NCBI RefSeq assembly: GCF_031179385.1
Contig: NZ_JAPSHV010000016.1
Location: 1 to 37,775, forward strand
DNA from: Arthrobacter sp.
Lineage (GTDB): Bacteria > Actinomycetota > Actinomycetes > Actinomycetales > Micrococcaceae
Length of the DNA: 37,775 nucleotides
Reading direction: 5' to 3'
Under the pieces are notes generated by a model. It searched no databases, had not been told where the DNA came from, and was given only the letters and a program-made list of their open reading frames with translations. The position numbers were made by a program, and so were the translations under genes. Below, in pieces: positions 1 through 6,618 of the stretch. Each line of letters opens with the position of its first letter. Position 1 is the first letter of the stretch.

Positions 1-2
1 CA

Positions 3-248
3 GCAGACCCCATCCAGTTCGCCATCGACACCATCCAGCAGGCTCCCCAGAAGGTGCTGCAGTACCACGTGAAGGACCGTGATACTTCGGGCGGCTTCGC
101 CGACCTGGGTACCGGCACCATCGACTTCGCGCGCATCTTCCGTGCGCACACGCCGAAGGAATTCATCGTCGAGAACGACCAGCCGGACGTCACGCCGCTG
201 CAGACGGCCGAGGTCGGCTACAACTACCTGCGGACGCTCCGCTTCTAA
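3..248 (+). CDS. Sugar phosphate isomerase/epimerase, C-terminal fragment
   Basis: This is the 3' end of a gene entering from the left edge; the frame is open from base 3 and ends with TAA at 246-248, so only about 81 residues are visible. The fragment carries the closing part of an AP-endonuclease-family-2 TIM barrel: a 'YHVKDRD' strand, then 'LGTGTIDFARIF', then 'EFIVENDQP', the usual last strands that hold metal ligands in xylose-isomerase-like sugar phosphate isomerases/epimerases. The protein ends a few residues after the conserved Tyr-rich helix, so the C terminus looks natural. Substrate cannot be told from this piece. A strong hairpin lies 24 nt after the stop. Confidence 0.75.
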   Translation, partial: ADPIQFAIDTIQQAPQKVLQYHVKDRDTSGGFADLGTGTIDFARIFRAHTPKEFIVENDQPDVTPLQTAEVGYNYLRTLRF

Positions 249-271
249 GAGCCGTTCCCCGCACTACCGAA

Positions 272-322
272 GCGAAAGCCGGGTTGGCACCTTCCATCAG
301 AAGGCGCCCACCCGGCTTTCGC
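272..322. terminator. Hairpin terminator between the isomerase and pyrE
   Basis: Arms 272-284 and 310-322 form a perfect 13-bp stem (gcgaaagccgggt / acccggctttcgc), continued inward by three more pairs after one mismatch, with a small cctt/aagg stem in the loop. There is no long T run, as is common in actinobacteria. It ends the upstream gene before the pyrE promoter. Confidence 0.7.
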
Positions 323-393
323 CGTCGTCGGCCTGCGTGGGACCGACGCGGCGGGCGCGTGCTTTGCGAATCGGGTCACCGCTTCGCCCCTAC

Positions 394-406
394 TAAACTG
401 TTGCTC
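394..406 (+). promoter_or_regulatory. Likely -10 box of a leaderless pyrE transcript
   Basis: TAAACT at 394-399 lies 7 nt before the pyrE ATG at 407 and no Shine-Dalgarno sequence is visible. The spacing fits transcription starting at the A of the start codon. No clear -35 box is seen. Confidence 0.5.
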
Positions 407-970
407 ATGACCGATATCCCCTCCGCCCGTGACCGACTCCGCGATCTCATCCTGGAATTGGCGGTGGTAAGGGGAAGAGTAACCCTTTCCAGCGGCAAGG
501 AAGCCGACTACTACATCGACCTACGCAGAGTCACCCTGCACCACGAGGCTTCAGGCCTGGTTGGCGAGGTCATGCTGAAAATGCTCGACGACGCCGGCAT
601 CACCTTCCAGAGCGCCGGCGGCCTGACGATGGGCGCTGACCCGGTCGGAACCGCCCTCATGCACGCCGCGGCACGCGACGCACGCGCCATCGACGCCTTC
701 GTAGTCCGCAAGGCCCAAAAGACCTACGGCATGGGCCGCCAGGTGGAGGGTCCGGATGTAGCCGGCCGTGACGTCGTCGTTCTGGAAGACACCTCAACAA
801 CCGGCGGGTCCGCCCTGACGGCGGTGGAGGGTGTCCGGAAGGCCGGAGGAAACGTCGTCGCCGTAGCGGTGATCGTGGATCGCGACACCGGTTCCAAGGA
901 ACGGATCGAGGCCGAGGCGGGCGTTCCCTACCTCTTCGCGTACAGCAAGGACGAACTCGGTCTGGAGTAA
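407..970 (+). CDS. pyrE: Orotate phosphoribosyltransferase
   Basis: Converts orotate and PRPP to orotidine-5'-phosphate in cytosolic de novo pyrimidine synthesis. The 187-residue product has the expected features: 'SSGKEADYYIDLR' near the N terminus, the central 'GGLTMGADPVGTAL' segment, and the PRPP-binding loop 'VVLEDTSTTGGSA' near residue 125. Length fits short actinobacterial PyrE proteins. ATG 407 was chosen over upstream in-frame starts because the family begins here, a TAAACT -10 box sits 7 nt upstream, and upstream codons read into the terminator region. Its stop overlaps the next start (TAATG), implying cotranscription with the hydrolase. It stands apart from the other pyr genes, as is common in Arthrobacter-type genomes. 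Confidence 0.95.
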   Translation: MTDIPSARDRLRDLILELAVVRGRVTLSSGKEADYYIDLRRVTLHHEASGLVGEVMLKMLDDAGITFQSAGGLTMGADPVGTALMHAAARDARAIDAFVVRKAQKTYGMGRQVEGPDVAGRDVVVLEDTSTTGGSALTAVEGVRKAGGNVVAVAVIVDRDTGSKERIEAEAGVPYLFAYSKDELGLE

Positions 971-1965
971 TGGCGAACGATCCAGAGCGGCTACTGGAAT
1001 ACGCGCATGGCCTGAAGGGCATGTCGCGCCGGCGGTTCCTCACCGGTTCCGCGCTTGGACTGGCGCTGGCCACTGACCTCTTCGTCACACGGCAGATCCA
1101 GGAAGCCCGCGAGGAGTTCACCATACTTCCGGTGGCGGACGAGTACGCCGACTCCGCTTTCCCCAACGCCCGCTGGATCCTCTTTCCCGGTTACAAGACC
1201 AGCTGGGAGGAGGGGGTCTGGATCATGAACTCCCTGCGCCCCGTATTGAGCCGGAGGGCGCGGCTTGCCGTGATGGGCTACTCCAACCGCGGTCTCGACG
1301 TGTCCACCATCGTGAGCGCCTTGCGACGGTACGTCCGTACGCAGCAAATCGAGACGCTGTACTTCTACGGCCACAGCTTCGGGGGAATGGTGGCGGTTGA
1401 AGTTGCGTCCCGGCTGCGCGAGGTCGGCGTCAACGTACGTTTCATCATGCTCGATTCCAGCCCCCACGACCGGTTCGACGTCATCGACAAGGCAATGTTC
1501 GACGGCGTTGTCTACCTCTATGAGGCCGGGTACCGGGTTCCGACGGTACTTCGGGGCGGCTACGAGCTCGCTGAGCGCATCGTGCACAAGAACGAGCGCT
1601 CCTGGTCACAGATCCTCGACCAGACTTTAGAGCAGGTCTCGCCGCTGGCTCCATCGAGCGTGCTGATCCAGTCCCAGGCGTCGTACATCTTCCACTTCAA
1701 CGTCACGCGGTTCAGTCTCGGTGACACGGAAATGGCGTTCATCGGCAACCCCAATGACGGCACGGTCAATTACGCGACGGCGAGACCAGGCTGGGCTTCG
1801 GCCTTCCCCGACAATATGGTCTCCGCTGACTCGGTGACGGAAGGGGCGCTGCCGGCACATGCCAGCCCGCAGTGGAACCCGCTGATCTACCAGGCCGTGG
1901 TGCGCGACGTACAGCAGGACTTCCTTCCACTTCCACGCGGCGGCAAGACGAAGAGCGTCCGCTGA
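970..1965 (+). CDS. Alpha/beta hydrolase with a Tat-like N terminus
   Basis: A 331-residue protein whose start overlaps the pyrE stop by one base. Residues 19-25 read 'SRRRFLT', a good twin-arginine motif, followed by a short hydrophobic stretch (about 26-39), so export or membrane anchoring by Tat is likely; the motif sits 18 residues in, which allows a start at the Met just before it. The serine hydrolase nucleophile elbow 'GHSFGG' is at 134-139 (Ser136), with 'LDSSPHDR' downstream. Overall order fits an alpha/beta-hydrolase fold, but the substrate is not recognisable. It is widespread next to pyrE in related genomes as far as I recall, with no known link to pyrimidine synthesis. Function beyond hydrolase is unassigned. 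Confidence 0.75.
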   Translation: MANDPERLLEYAHGLKGMSRRRFLTGSALGLALATDLFVTRQIQEAREEFTILPVADEYADSAFPNARWILFPGYKTSWEEGVWIMNSLRPVLSRRARLAVMGYSNRGLDVSTIVSALRRYVRTQQIETLYFYGHSFGGMVAVEVASRLREVGVNVRFIMLDSSPHDRFDVIDKAMFDGVVYLYEAGYRVPTVLRGGYELAERIVHKNERSWSQILDQTLEQVSPLAPSSVLIQSQASYIFHFNVTRFSLGDTEMAFIGNPNDGTVNYATARPGWASAFPDNMVSADSVTEGALPAHASPQWNPLIYQAVVRDVQQDFLPLPRGGKTKSVR

Positions 1966-2001
1966 CGGAACAGGCCCGTGCATTCTGAACGGCCGCCTGC
2001 C

Positions 2002-2034
2002 TATAGTTCCCTCAGGTTCACTTTGCCGAGGAGG
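2002..2034 (+). promoter_or_regulatory. Promoter -10 and strong RBS of udgX
   Basis: TATAGT at 2002-2007 matches the -10 consensus at five of six bases. GAGGAGG at 2028-2034 is followed after 5 nt by the GTG start at 2040. No convincing -35 box is visible. Confidence 0.45.
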
Positions 2035-2039
2035 CTGAC

Positions 2040-2684
2040 GTGGTCGATGAGGAACGTCCCGGTGCTCAGCAGTGGGTGCCGGACAAGGCCGACATAGCCG
2101 AGCTTGCCGGCGCTGCCGCCCACTGCCGGGGATGTGAGCTCTACCGGGACGCCACGCAGGTTGTTTTTTCGGCTGGTCCGAGCAGCTCCGGACTGATGCT
2201 GGTGGGGGAGCAGCCGGGAGACCAGGAGGACCAGCGCGGACGCCCCTTCGTTGGTCCGGCAGGCCGATTGCTTGCGGAAGCGCTCACCGCCGCATCGATC
2301 GAGACGACATCGGTCTACCTCACTAACGCCGTCAAGCACTTCCGTTTCGAACGCCGCGGCAAGGCCCGCATCCACAAGACGCCCGACGTCGGCCACATCA
2401 CCGCCTGCATGCCGTGGCTGGAAGCTGAACTGAAGACGGTCCGTCCAGCCGTCGTCGTCTGCCTGGGTGCTACCGCCGGGCGCGCCGTGCTGGGCAGGAC
2501 CGTGCGGGTGGGCGCCGAACGCGGCACGCTGCTGCCGGGGCCGGAGAAGCTGGCACCGGCGCAGGTGCTGCTCACCACGCATCCCTCCGCGCTGCTTCGA
2601 CTGCGCAGCTCCAAGGACCGCGCGCCCGCATTCGCCCAGCTCGTCGACGACCTCGTGACGGCGCGGGACGCAGTACGGTCCTAG
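2040..2684 (+). CDS. udgX: UdgX-type uracil-DNA glycosylase
   Basis: A 214-residue member of the uracil-DNA glycosylase superfamily. Four cysteines suited to a 4Fe-4S cluster are at 29, 32, 123 and 141. Motif A 'GEQPGDQED' is at 56-64 and the C-terminal 'HPSALLR' motif is present. The loop around 105-113 reads 'RRGKARIHK'; UdgX is defined by a similar RIHK-bearing insertion, whose histidine (here His112) attacks the deoxyribose and leaves the enzyme covalently bound to the abasic site. UdgX is established from mycobacteria; identity here rests on that loop. Start is GTG 2040, set by GAGGAGG five bases upstream. The stop TAG shares a CTAG tetramer with the stop of the convergent phosphatase. 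Confidence 0.85.
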   Translation: MVDEERPGAQQWVPDKADIAELAGAAAHCRGCELYRDATQVVFSAGPSSSGLMLVGEQPGDQEDQRGRPFVGPAGRLLAEALTAASIETTSVYLTNAVKHFRFERRGKARIHKTPDVGHITACMPWLEAELKTVRPAVVVCLGATAGRAVLGRTVRVGAERGTLLPGPEKLAPAQVLLTTHPSALLRLRSSKDRAPAFAQLVDDLVTARDAVRS

Positions 2685-3403
2685 CTCCGCAGGGATTTCC
2701 TCAGCGACCGCAGGTCAGAAGCACTCATTCCCGCGCCGAGCAGGTAGTCGTCCACGGAACCGTGGTCGCGGCGCAGCCCTCTCAGGAAGGTCGCCATCGC
2801 TTCCGCCGGCGCGGTGAGGATGACCGGCAGGTCCTTCGGGACGTCATGCGCGGGCAGCTGGCCCGCCCACAATTCTGCGAGCGCGGGCAGAATCTGCGGA
2901 AGCGCTCCAGTGGTGTGGGCGTAGTCCCCGATGATCAGCTCGTCCTCCACCCCTGCAACCAGAAGTACGACGGCGGTGACCACCCCGGTGCGGTCCTTGC
3001 CTGCCGCGCAGTGCACCAGTGTGGTGCGGCCATCAATGATGGGCCGCAGTGCAGCGAGTACCGCGCCCGGCCGCGCGGTCAGCCAGCTGAGGTAGTAGTT
3101 ACCAAGGTCCTCCGGCGTCTTCAGGCGCAGGGTGGCGGTGGGGTCCGCCTCGGAGGGGTCAAGGGGCGCGGCCACCACATCGATGCCGGCGTCATGTGCA
3201 ACCTGCCAGGGGACCCGGCCGGCCTCGCGTTCACTGCGCAGGTCAACGATGGTCTCAATGCCCTGGCGGTGGAGGAAGTCCATCGTGGCCTCGGCGTCCC
3301 ATCCGAAGGGCTGGCTGGAACGGAACACCCTGCCCTGCACCGGCGCGTGGGGACTGGCCGCCGTGAGCTCGGCGATGTCCCGCAGGTTGAGGATGCCGGT
3401 CAT
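2681..3403 (-). CDS. Tyrosine/dual-specificity protein phosphatase
   Basis: A 240-residue cytosolic phosphatase of the family that includes mycobacterial PtpB and lipid/protein tyrosine phosphatases. The P-loop 'HCAAGKDRTG' is at 131-140 with Cys132 as nucleophile and Arg138 binding phosphate; 'VDLRSERE' near 53-60 is the usual preceding strand, and the general-acid loop would be near 'PLDPSEAD'. 'RVFRSSQPF' at 25-33 is the conserved N-terminal signature. Its ATG overlaps the TGA of the upstream HAD gene by one base (TGATG on the minus strand), so the two form an operon of two phosphatases. The substrate could be phosphotyrosine, phosphoserine or a phosphoinositide; sequence alone does not decide. 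Confidence 0.88.
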   Translation of the reverse strand: MTGILNLRDIAELTAASPHAPVQGRVFRSSQPFGWDAEATMDFLHRQGIETIVDLRSEREAGRVPWQVAHDAGIDVVAAPLDPSEADPTATLRLKTPEDLGNYYLSWLTARPGAVLAALRPIIDGRTTLVHCAAGKDRTGVVTAVVLLVAGVEDELIIGDYAHTTGALPQILPALAELWAGQLPAHDVPKDLPVILTAPAEAMATFLRGLRRDHGSVDDYLLGAGMSASDLRSLRKSLRS

Positions 3404-4194
3404 CAGATCTGCTCGATGAGGTCCTGTACGGAGTCCACAATCTGGGCCGGGCGGAACGGATAGGCATCGATATCGGCCCGTTGGGTGATTCCCGTCAGCA
3501 CCAGAACGGTATGCAGCCCAGCCTCCATTCCCGCGATGATGTCGGTGTCCATGCGGTCGCCGACCATCGCCGTGGTTTCCGAATGCGCGTCGATCTGGTT
3601 CATGGCCGAACGGAACATCATGGGGTTCGGCTTGCCAACGATGTAGGGCTCGCGGTTGGTTGCCGCTGTGATGAGAGCCGCTATTGCGCCGGTGGCGGGC
3701 AGCGGTCCCTCCTTCGACGGGCCGGTTGTGTCCGGGTTCGTGGCGATGAACCGTGCCCCGTCGATAATGAGGCGGATGGCCTTGGTGATCGCTTCGAACG
3801 AGTACGTGCGCGTCTCGCCGAGCACCACGTAGTCCGGATTCTGGTCGGTGAGGACAAAGCCCGCCTCGTGTAACGCCGTCGTCAGTCCGGCCTCGCCGAT
3901 GACGTAGGCGCGGCCCGCGTTAGGAGAAGACCGCAGTTGGTCCCGCAGGAACTGCGCAGTGGCTAGGGCCGAGGTCCATAGGTTTTCCTCCGGAACCTCA
4001 AGCCCGGAGGCCTTCAGCCGGGCGGCGAGGTCACGCGGGGTGTAGATGGAGTTGTTTGTGAGGACCAGGAACCTGCGGGAGGTCGCTACCCAGCGGTCGA
4101 TCAGCTCGGCGGCTCCGGGGATGGCCTGGTTTTCATGAACAAGGACACCATCCATGTCAGTCAGCCAGCACTCAATGTGTTCGTTTTCGCGCAT
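3403..4194 (-). CDS. HAD-superfamily subclass IIA hydrolase (NagD-like)
   Basis: A 263-residue HAD phosphatase. Motif I is 'TDMDGVL' (Asp13 nucleophile, Asp15 acid/base), motif II 'LTNNS' at 45-49, the lysine of motif III lies in 'VGKPNPMMF', and motif IV is 'GDRMDTDI'. The large C2-type cap between motifs II and III places it with NagD/AraL/p-nitrophenyl phosphatases, which dephosphorylate small sugar phosphates or nucleotides. The start ATG has GGAAG upstream on the minus strand. It is the first gene of a two-gene operon with the tyrosine phosphatase and is divergent from the RNA methyltransferase with only 67 nt between. True substrate unknown. Confidence 0.9.
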   Translation of the reverse strand: MRENEHIECWLTDMDGVLVHENQAIPGAAELIDRWVATSRRFLVLTNNSIYTPRDLAARLKASGLEVPEENLWTSALATAQFLRDQLRSSPNAGRAYVIGEAGLTTALHEAGFVLTDQNPDYVVLGETRTYSFEAITKAIRLIIDGARFIATNPDTTGPSKEGPLPATGAIAALITAATNREPYIVGKPNPMMFRSAMNQIDAHSETTAMVGDRMDTDIIAGMEAGLHTVLVLTGITQRADIDAYPFRPAQIVDSVQDLIEQI

Positions 4195-4261
4195 TCGCTT
4201 CTTCCGTGACGGCAGGACAGGGCATAAATCTCGGGTCAGTCTTTCACCTTAGTCTTGAGGG

Positions 4262-4909
4262 GTGAAAGAAACCGTGGATAACCCGTCGGCACCGGTGGGC
4301 GTTGGGCCCTGGGAAGGTGTCTGGCCGTCGGGTCCCCAGTGGGACCCGGAACTGCTGGCCCACGGGGATGCCCGCAACGTCGTTGACGAGTACCGGTACT
4401 GGCGGCACGACGCAATTGTGGCCGACCTCGATTCCAAGAGGCACGAATTCCATGTCGCCATCGAGAACTGGCAGCACGACCTCAATATCGGCTCTGTTGT
4501 CCGGACGGCCAACGCCTTCCTCGCCCGTGAGGTCCACATCATCGGACGACGCCGGTGGAACCGGCGCGGCGCGATGGTCACCGACCGCTACCAGCACGTC
4601 CGCCACCATCCCACAGTCGAGGAATTCGTCGAGTGGGCCGAGTCGGCCGGCCTCAGGGTGATCGGTATCGACAACTTCCCCGACTCGGTTCCGCTGGAGA
4701 CGTACGAGTTGCCCCGTAACTGTGTCCTCGTCTTCGGTCAGGAGGGGCCGGGGCTCACGCCCGAAGTGCATGCCGCCGCAGATGCCACACTGTCCATCGC
4801 ACAGTTCGGCTCCACGCGGTCAATCAATGCGTCCGCTGCCGCAGCTATCGCCATGCACGGCTGGGTACGCCGTCATGTGTTCGGACAGTCGGTGGTCCCT
4901 GGGAGCTAG
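4262..4909 (+). CDS. SPOUT/TrmH-family RNA 2'-O-methyltransferase
   Basis: A 215-residue SAM-dependent methyltransferase of tRNA or rRNA ribose. The three SPOUT knot motifs are clear: 'NIGSVVRTANAF' (motif 1, Arg catalytic), 'VFGQEGPGL' (motif 2) and 'STRSINASAAAAIAMH' (motif 3). An N-terminal part of about 60 residues precedes the fold. The start is uncertain: GTG 4262 has a TAGTCT box 6 nt upstream and could be leaderless, while GTG 4274 has GAGGGG at 4257-4262. The target RNA and position are not inferable. It is convergent with marR, and both genes use the same CTAG at 4906-4909 for their stop codons. Confidence 0.88.
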   Translation: MKETVDNPSAPVGVGPWEGVWPSGPQWDPELLAHGDARNVVDEYRYWRHDAIVADLDSKRHEFHVAIENWQHDLNIGSVVRTANAFLAREVHIIGRRRWNRRGAMVTDRYQHVRHHPTVEEFVEWAESAGLRVIGIDNFPDSVPLETYELPRNCVLVFGQEGPGLTPEVHAAADATLSIAQFGSTRSINASAAAAIAMHGWVRRHVFGQSVVPGS

Positions 4910-5415
4910 CCCCGGTGTCCGGCATCGATCGTGTCGAGGGCCTCGCGCATGCGCCTGAGGAAATCGACGACGACGGCGGCATCTTCGGGGGAAAGGGTCG
5001 TGGCCACTTCCATCATCCTTCTGTGCATGTCGCCCATGGTCTGGCGCACTTCGCAGTCGGATTCCGTGGTCGCCTCCAGCACCAGTGCCCGGCGGTCCCG
5101 TGGGTGGGGCTTTCGACGGACGTGCCCGGTCCGGGCGAGGCGGTCGACCAGGGTTGTCGTCGACGCCGAGGAGATGCCGAGCTTGGCCGCCAGCTCCTTG
5201 GGACTGACCTCGTGTCCGTCCTTTTGCGCCTCAAAGAGATAGCGCAGCGCCTGTAGATCGGTTTCGTTCATGCCCATTGATGAGCGGGTGCGACGGCGCA
5301 TTGCAGTCTCTGCGGCCCGATAGTCCCGAAGGGCGTTGAGCACGTTCATTCCTTCTGCTGTCTGCCCATACCAGTAGCCCGGGGGAGTGGGAAGGGCCTG
5401 CGGACTGGTGCTCAT
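4906..5415 (-). CDS. MarR-family transcriptional regulator
   Basis: A 169-residue winged-helix regulator that should bind DNA as a dimer. The DNA-binding part spans about 60-125: 'VSPKELAAKLGISSASTTTLVDRLARTGHV' holds the helix-turn-helix and 'RKPHPRDRRALVLEAT' the wing with the family's D-x-R signature. About 45 extra residues precede the usual MarR start, so ATG 5415 gives a longer N terminus than most, yet a TAGAAT -10 box stands 6 nt before this ATG, which supports it as a leaderless start. The intergenic region to the next gene is full of CTAGT repeats that overlap its promoter, implying autoregulation and control of the divergent gene. Ligand unknown. Confidence 0.9.
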   Translation of the reverse strand: MSTSPQALPTPPGYWYGQTAEGMNVLNALRDYRAAETAMRRRTRSSMGMNETDLQALRYLFEAQKDGHEVSPKELAAKLGISSASTTTLVDRLARTGHVRRKPHPRDRRALVLEATTESDCEVRQTMGDMHRRMMEVATTLSPEDAAVVVDFLRRMREALDTIDAGHRG

Positions 5416-5421
5416 GATGCG

Positions 5422-5514
5422 ATTCTAGCATTTTTCCTAGTCGCCCTTGCAGGACGGTCGCCTTGTAGATAGGTTACCTAGTGAAACAGCGTTTGAATTA
5501 CTAGTTTGTCTAGT
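5422..5514. promoter_or_regulatory. Divergent control region with five CTAG / four CTAGT elements
   Basis: CTAG occurs at 5425, 5437, 5478, 5501 and 5510; the last four read CTAGT in the same direction. Two inverted repeats are present: TAGGT-t-ACCTA at 5470-5480 and ACTAG-N5-CTAGT at 5500-5514. The minus-strand TAGAAT (5427-5422), the probable marR -10 box, overlaps the first CTAG. CTAG is normally rare in bacterial DNA, so this density points to a regulator binding site, most simply for the adjacent MarR. Confidence 0.6.
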
Positions 5515-5537
5515 CATCAGGAACGGAAGAACCCGCA

Positions 5538-5924
5538 ATGACGATCGCCGCCCACCCGATCAGCACGAATCATGACACCCCTTTCCATTGCGGTGAAAGC
5601 ATGTTCGAGACACCGCCGGCACGCAACCCCTTCGGACCTATTGCGGGATACACGACCTGGCGTTGCTCCTGCGGCTTTCAGCAGGACGCTCCCGTGCTGA
5701 GCGCAGCAGGGAAGCTGCGAGCAGTTGCGGAACCGCGCATAGATGAGACCAGACTGGTTGCAGCACTGTCCCAGGTGGAACGGCTGCGGTGGGAACTCGA
5801 CATCGCGACCTTCGACCTTCGCATAGCCGTGGAGGACGCAATACAGCGGGGAGCATCGCCGGCTGACATCGCTTCCGCTATTGATCTAGGCCCTGATGAG
5901 GTGCAGTCGCTGGTCTCCCGATGA
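5538..5924 (+). CDS. Small zinc-ribbon/helix-turn-helix protein coupled to the sigma factor
   Basis: I do not recognise a named family. The 128-residue product has an N-terminal half with His17-Cys18 and 'WRCSCGF' (Cys43, Cys45), a possible metal-binding ribbon, and a C-terminal half (about 70-128) predicted to be helical, ending in 'GASPADIASAIDLGPDEV', which looks like a helix-turn-helix. A GGAACGGAAG ribosome site precedes ATG 5538. Its last codon and stop overlap the start of the ECF sigma gene (ATGA), so the two are translationally coupled, and it is divergent from marR across a CTAGT-rich operator region. It could be a DNA-binding partner or a modulator of the sigma factor; this is inference. 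It has no resemblance I can see to the membrane anti-sigma RskA. Confidence 0.75.
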   Translation: MTIAAHPISTNHDTPFHCGESMFETPPARNPFGPIAGYTTWRCSCGFQQDAPVLSAAGKLRAVAEPRIDETRLVAALSQVERLRWELDIATFDLRIAVEDAIQRGASPADIASAIDLGPDEVQSLVSR

Positions 5925-6520
5925 GTGTCCTTGAGGATTCCGCCCCCGTCGCTCCAGCTGCGGAACCGGACCTCGCAGGTCTGCTCATGCGGGCAGGAAA
6001 CGGTGACGAGCAATCCTTCGCCACGCTCTATCGCCATACCAGCGCACGCGTTTTCGGCCTGGTGCGCAGAATCGTCGTGGATTCGACAATTTCCGAGGAA
6101 GTGACGCAAGAGGTATTCCTGCAGATTTGGGACCGAGCCGCGGACTTTACGCCGGAACTCGGCTCGCCGATGGCATGGATCATGACCCTCGCGCACCGTC
6201 GGGCGGTGGACCGGATCCGGTCGGAGCAGGCTTCCCGGAACAGGCTTGCCCGCTGGTCCGCATCGGAAGTCCAGACACCGTTCGACGAGGTGATGGAAAC
6301 GGTTCTTGCGCGGGCTGAGACCATGGCGGTTCGGGCAGCATTCGCCGCGTTAAGCGACAAGCAGCGGCAGGCCATCGAGATGGCCTACTACAGGGGTCTC
6401 ACCTACGCGCAGGTGGCGGAGGTCCTGGAGGCCCCGCTGGGCACGGTCAAGGGCCGCATTCGTGACGGGCTTGGACGGTTGAGGAGCGTCCTCGAACTGG
6501 AATCACCCCTGATGTCATAA
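5921..6520 (+). CDS. sigK: ECF RNA polymerase sigma factor, SigK-like
   Basis: A 199-residue group IV sigma factor. Region 2 spans about 35-100 ('ATLYRHTSARVFGLV', then 'VTQEVFLQIWDRAADF' for promoter melting), and region 4 about 135-190 ('LSDKQRQAIEMAYYRGLTYAQVAEVL' and 'PLGTVKGRIRDGLGRLR', the -35-reading helix-turn-helix). The layout and 'GSPMAWIMTLAHRRAVDRIRS' resemble SigK/SigL-type (ECF19) factors. Those are usually followed by a membrane anti-sigma of the RskA type; none is here, the next gene being fba. Instead the start overlaps the stop of the small zinc/HTH gene. The symbol is by similarity only. Confidence 0.88.
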   Translation: MSVLEDSAPVAPAAEPDLAGLLMRAGNGDEQSFATLYRHTSARVFGLVRRIVVDSTISEEVTQEVFLQIWDRAADFTPELGSPMAWIMTLAHRRAVDRIRSEQASRNRLARWSASEVQTPFDEVMETVLARAETMAVRAAFAALSDKQRQAIEMAYYRGLTYAQVAEVLEAPLGTVKGRIRDGLGRLRSVLELESPLMS

Positions 6521-6618
6521 GGTTTCCGCGCGATTAGAGCCGTCGTTAGGATGGGACGGGAGTGCGGCGTCCTGCCACACGAGCCTTCGGTCGTCCAGAA
6601 CCCACACGAGGAGTTGTC

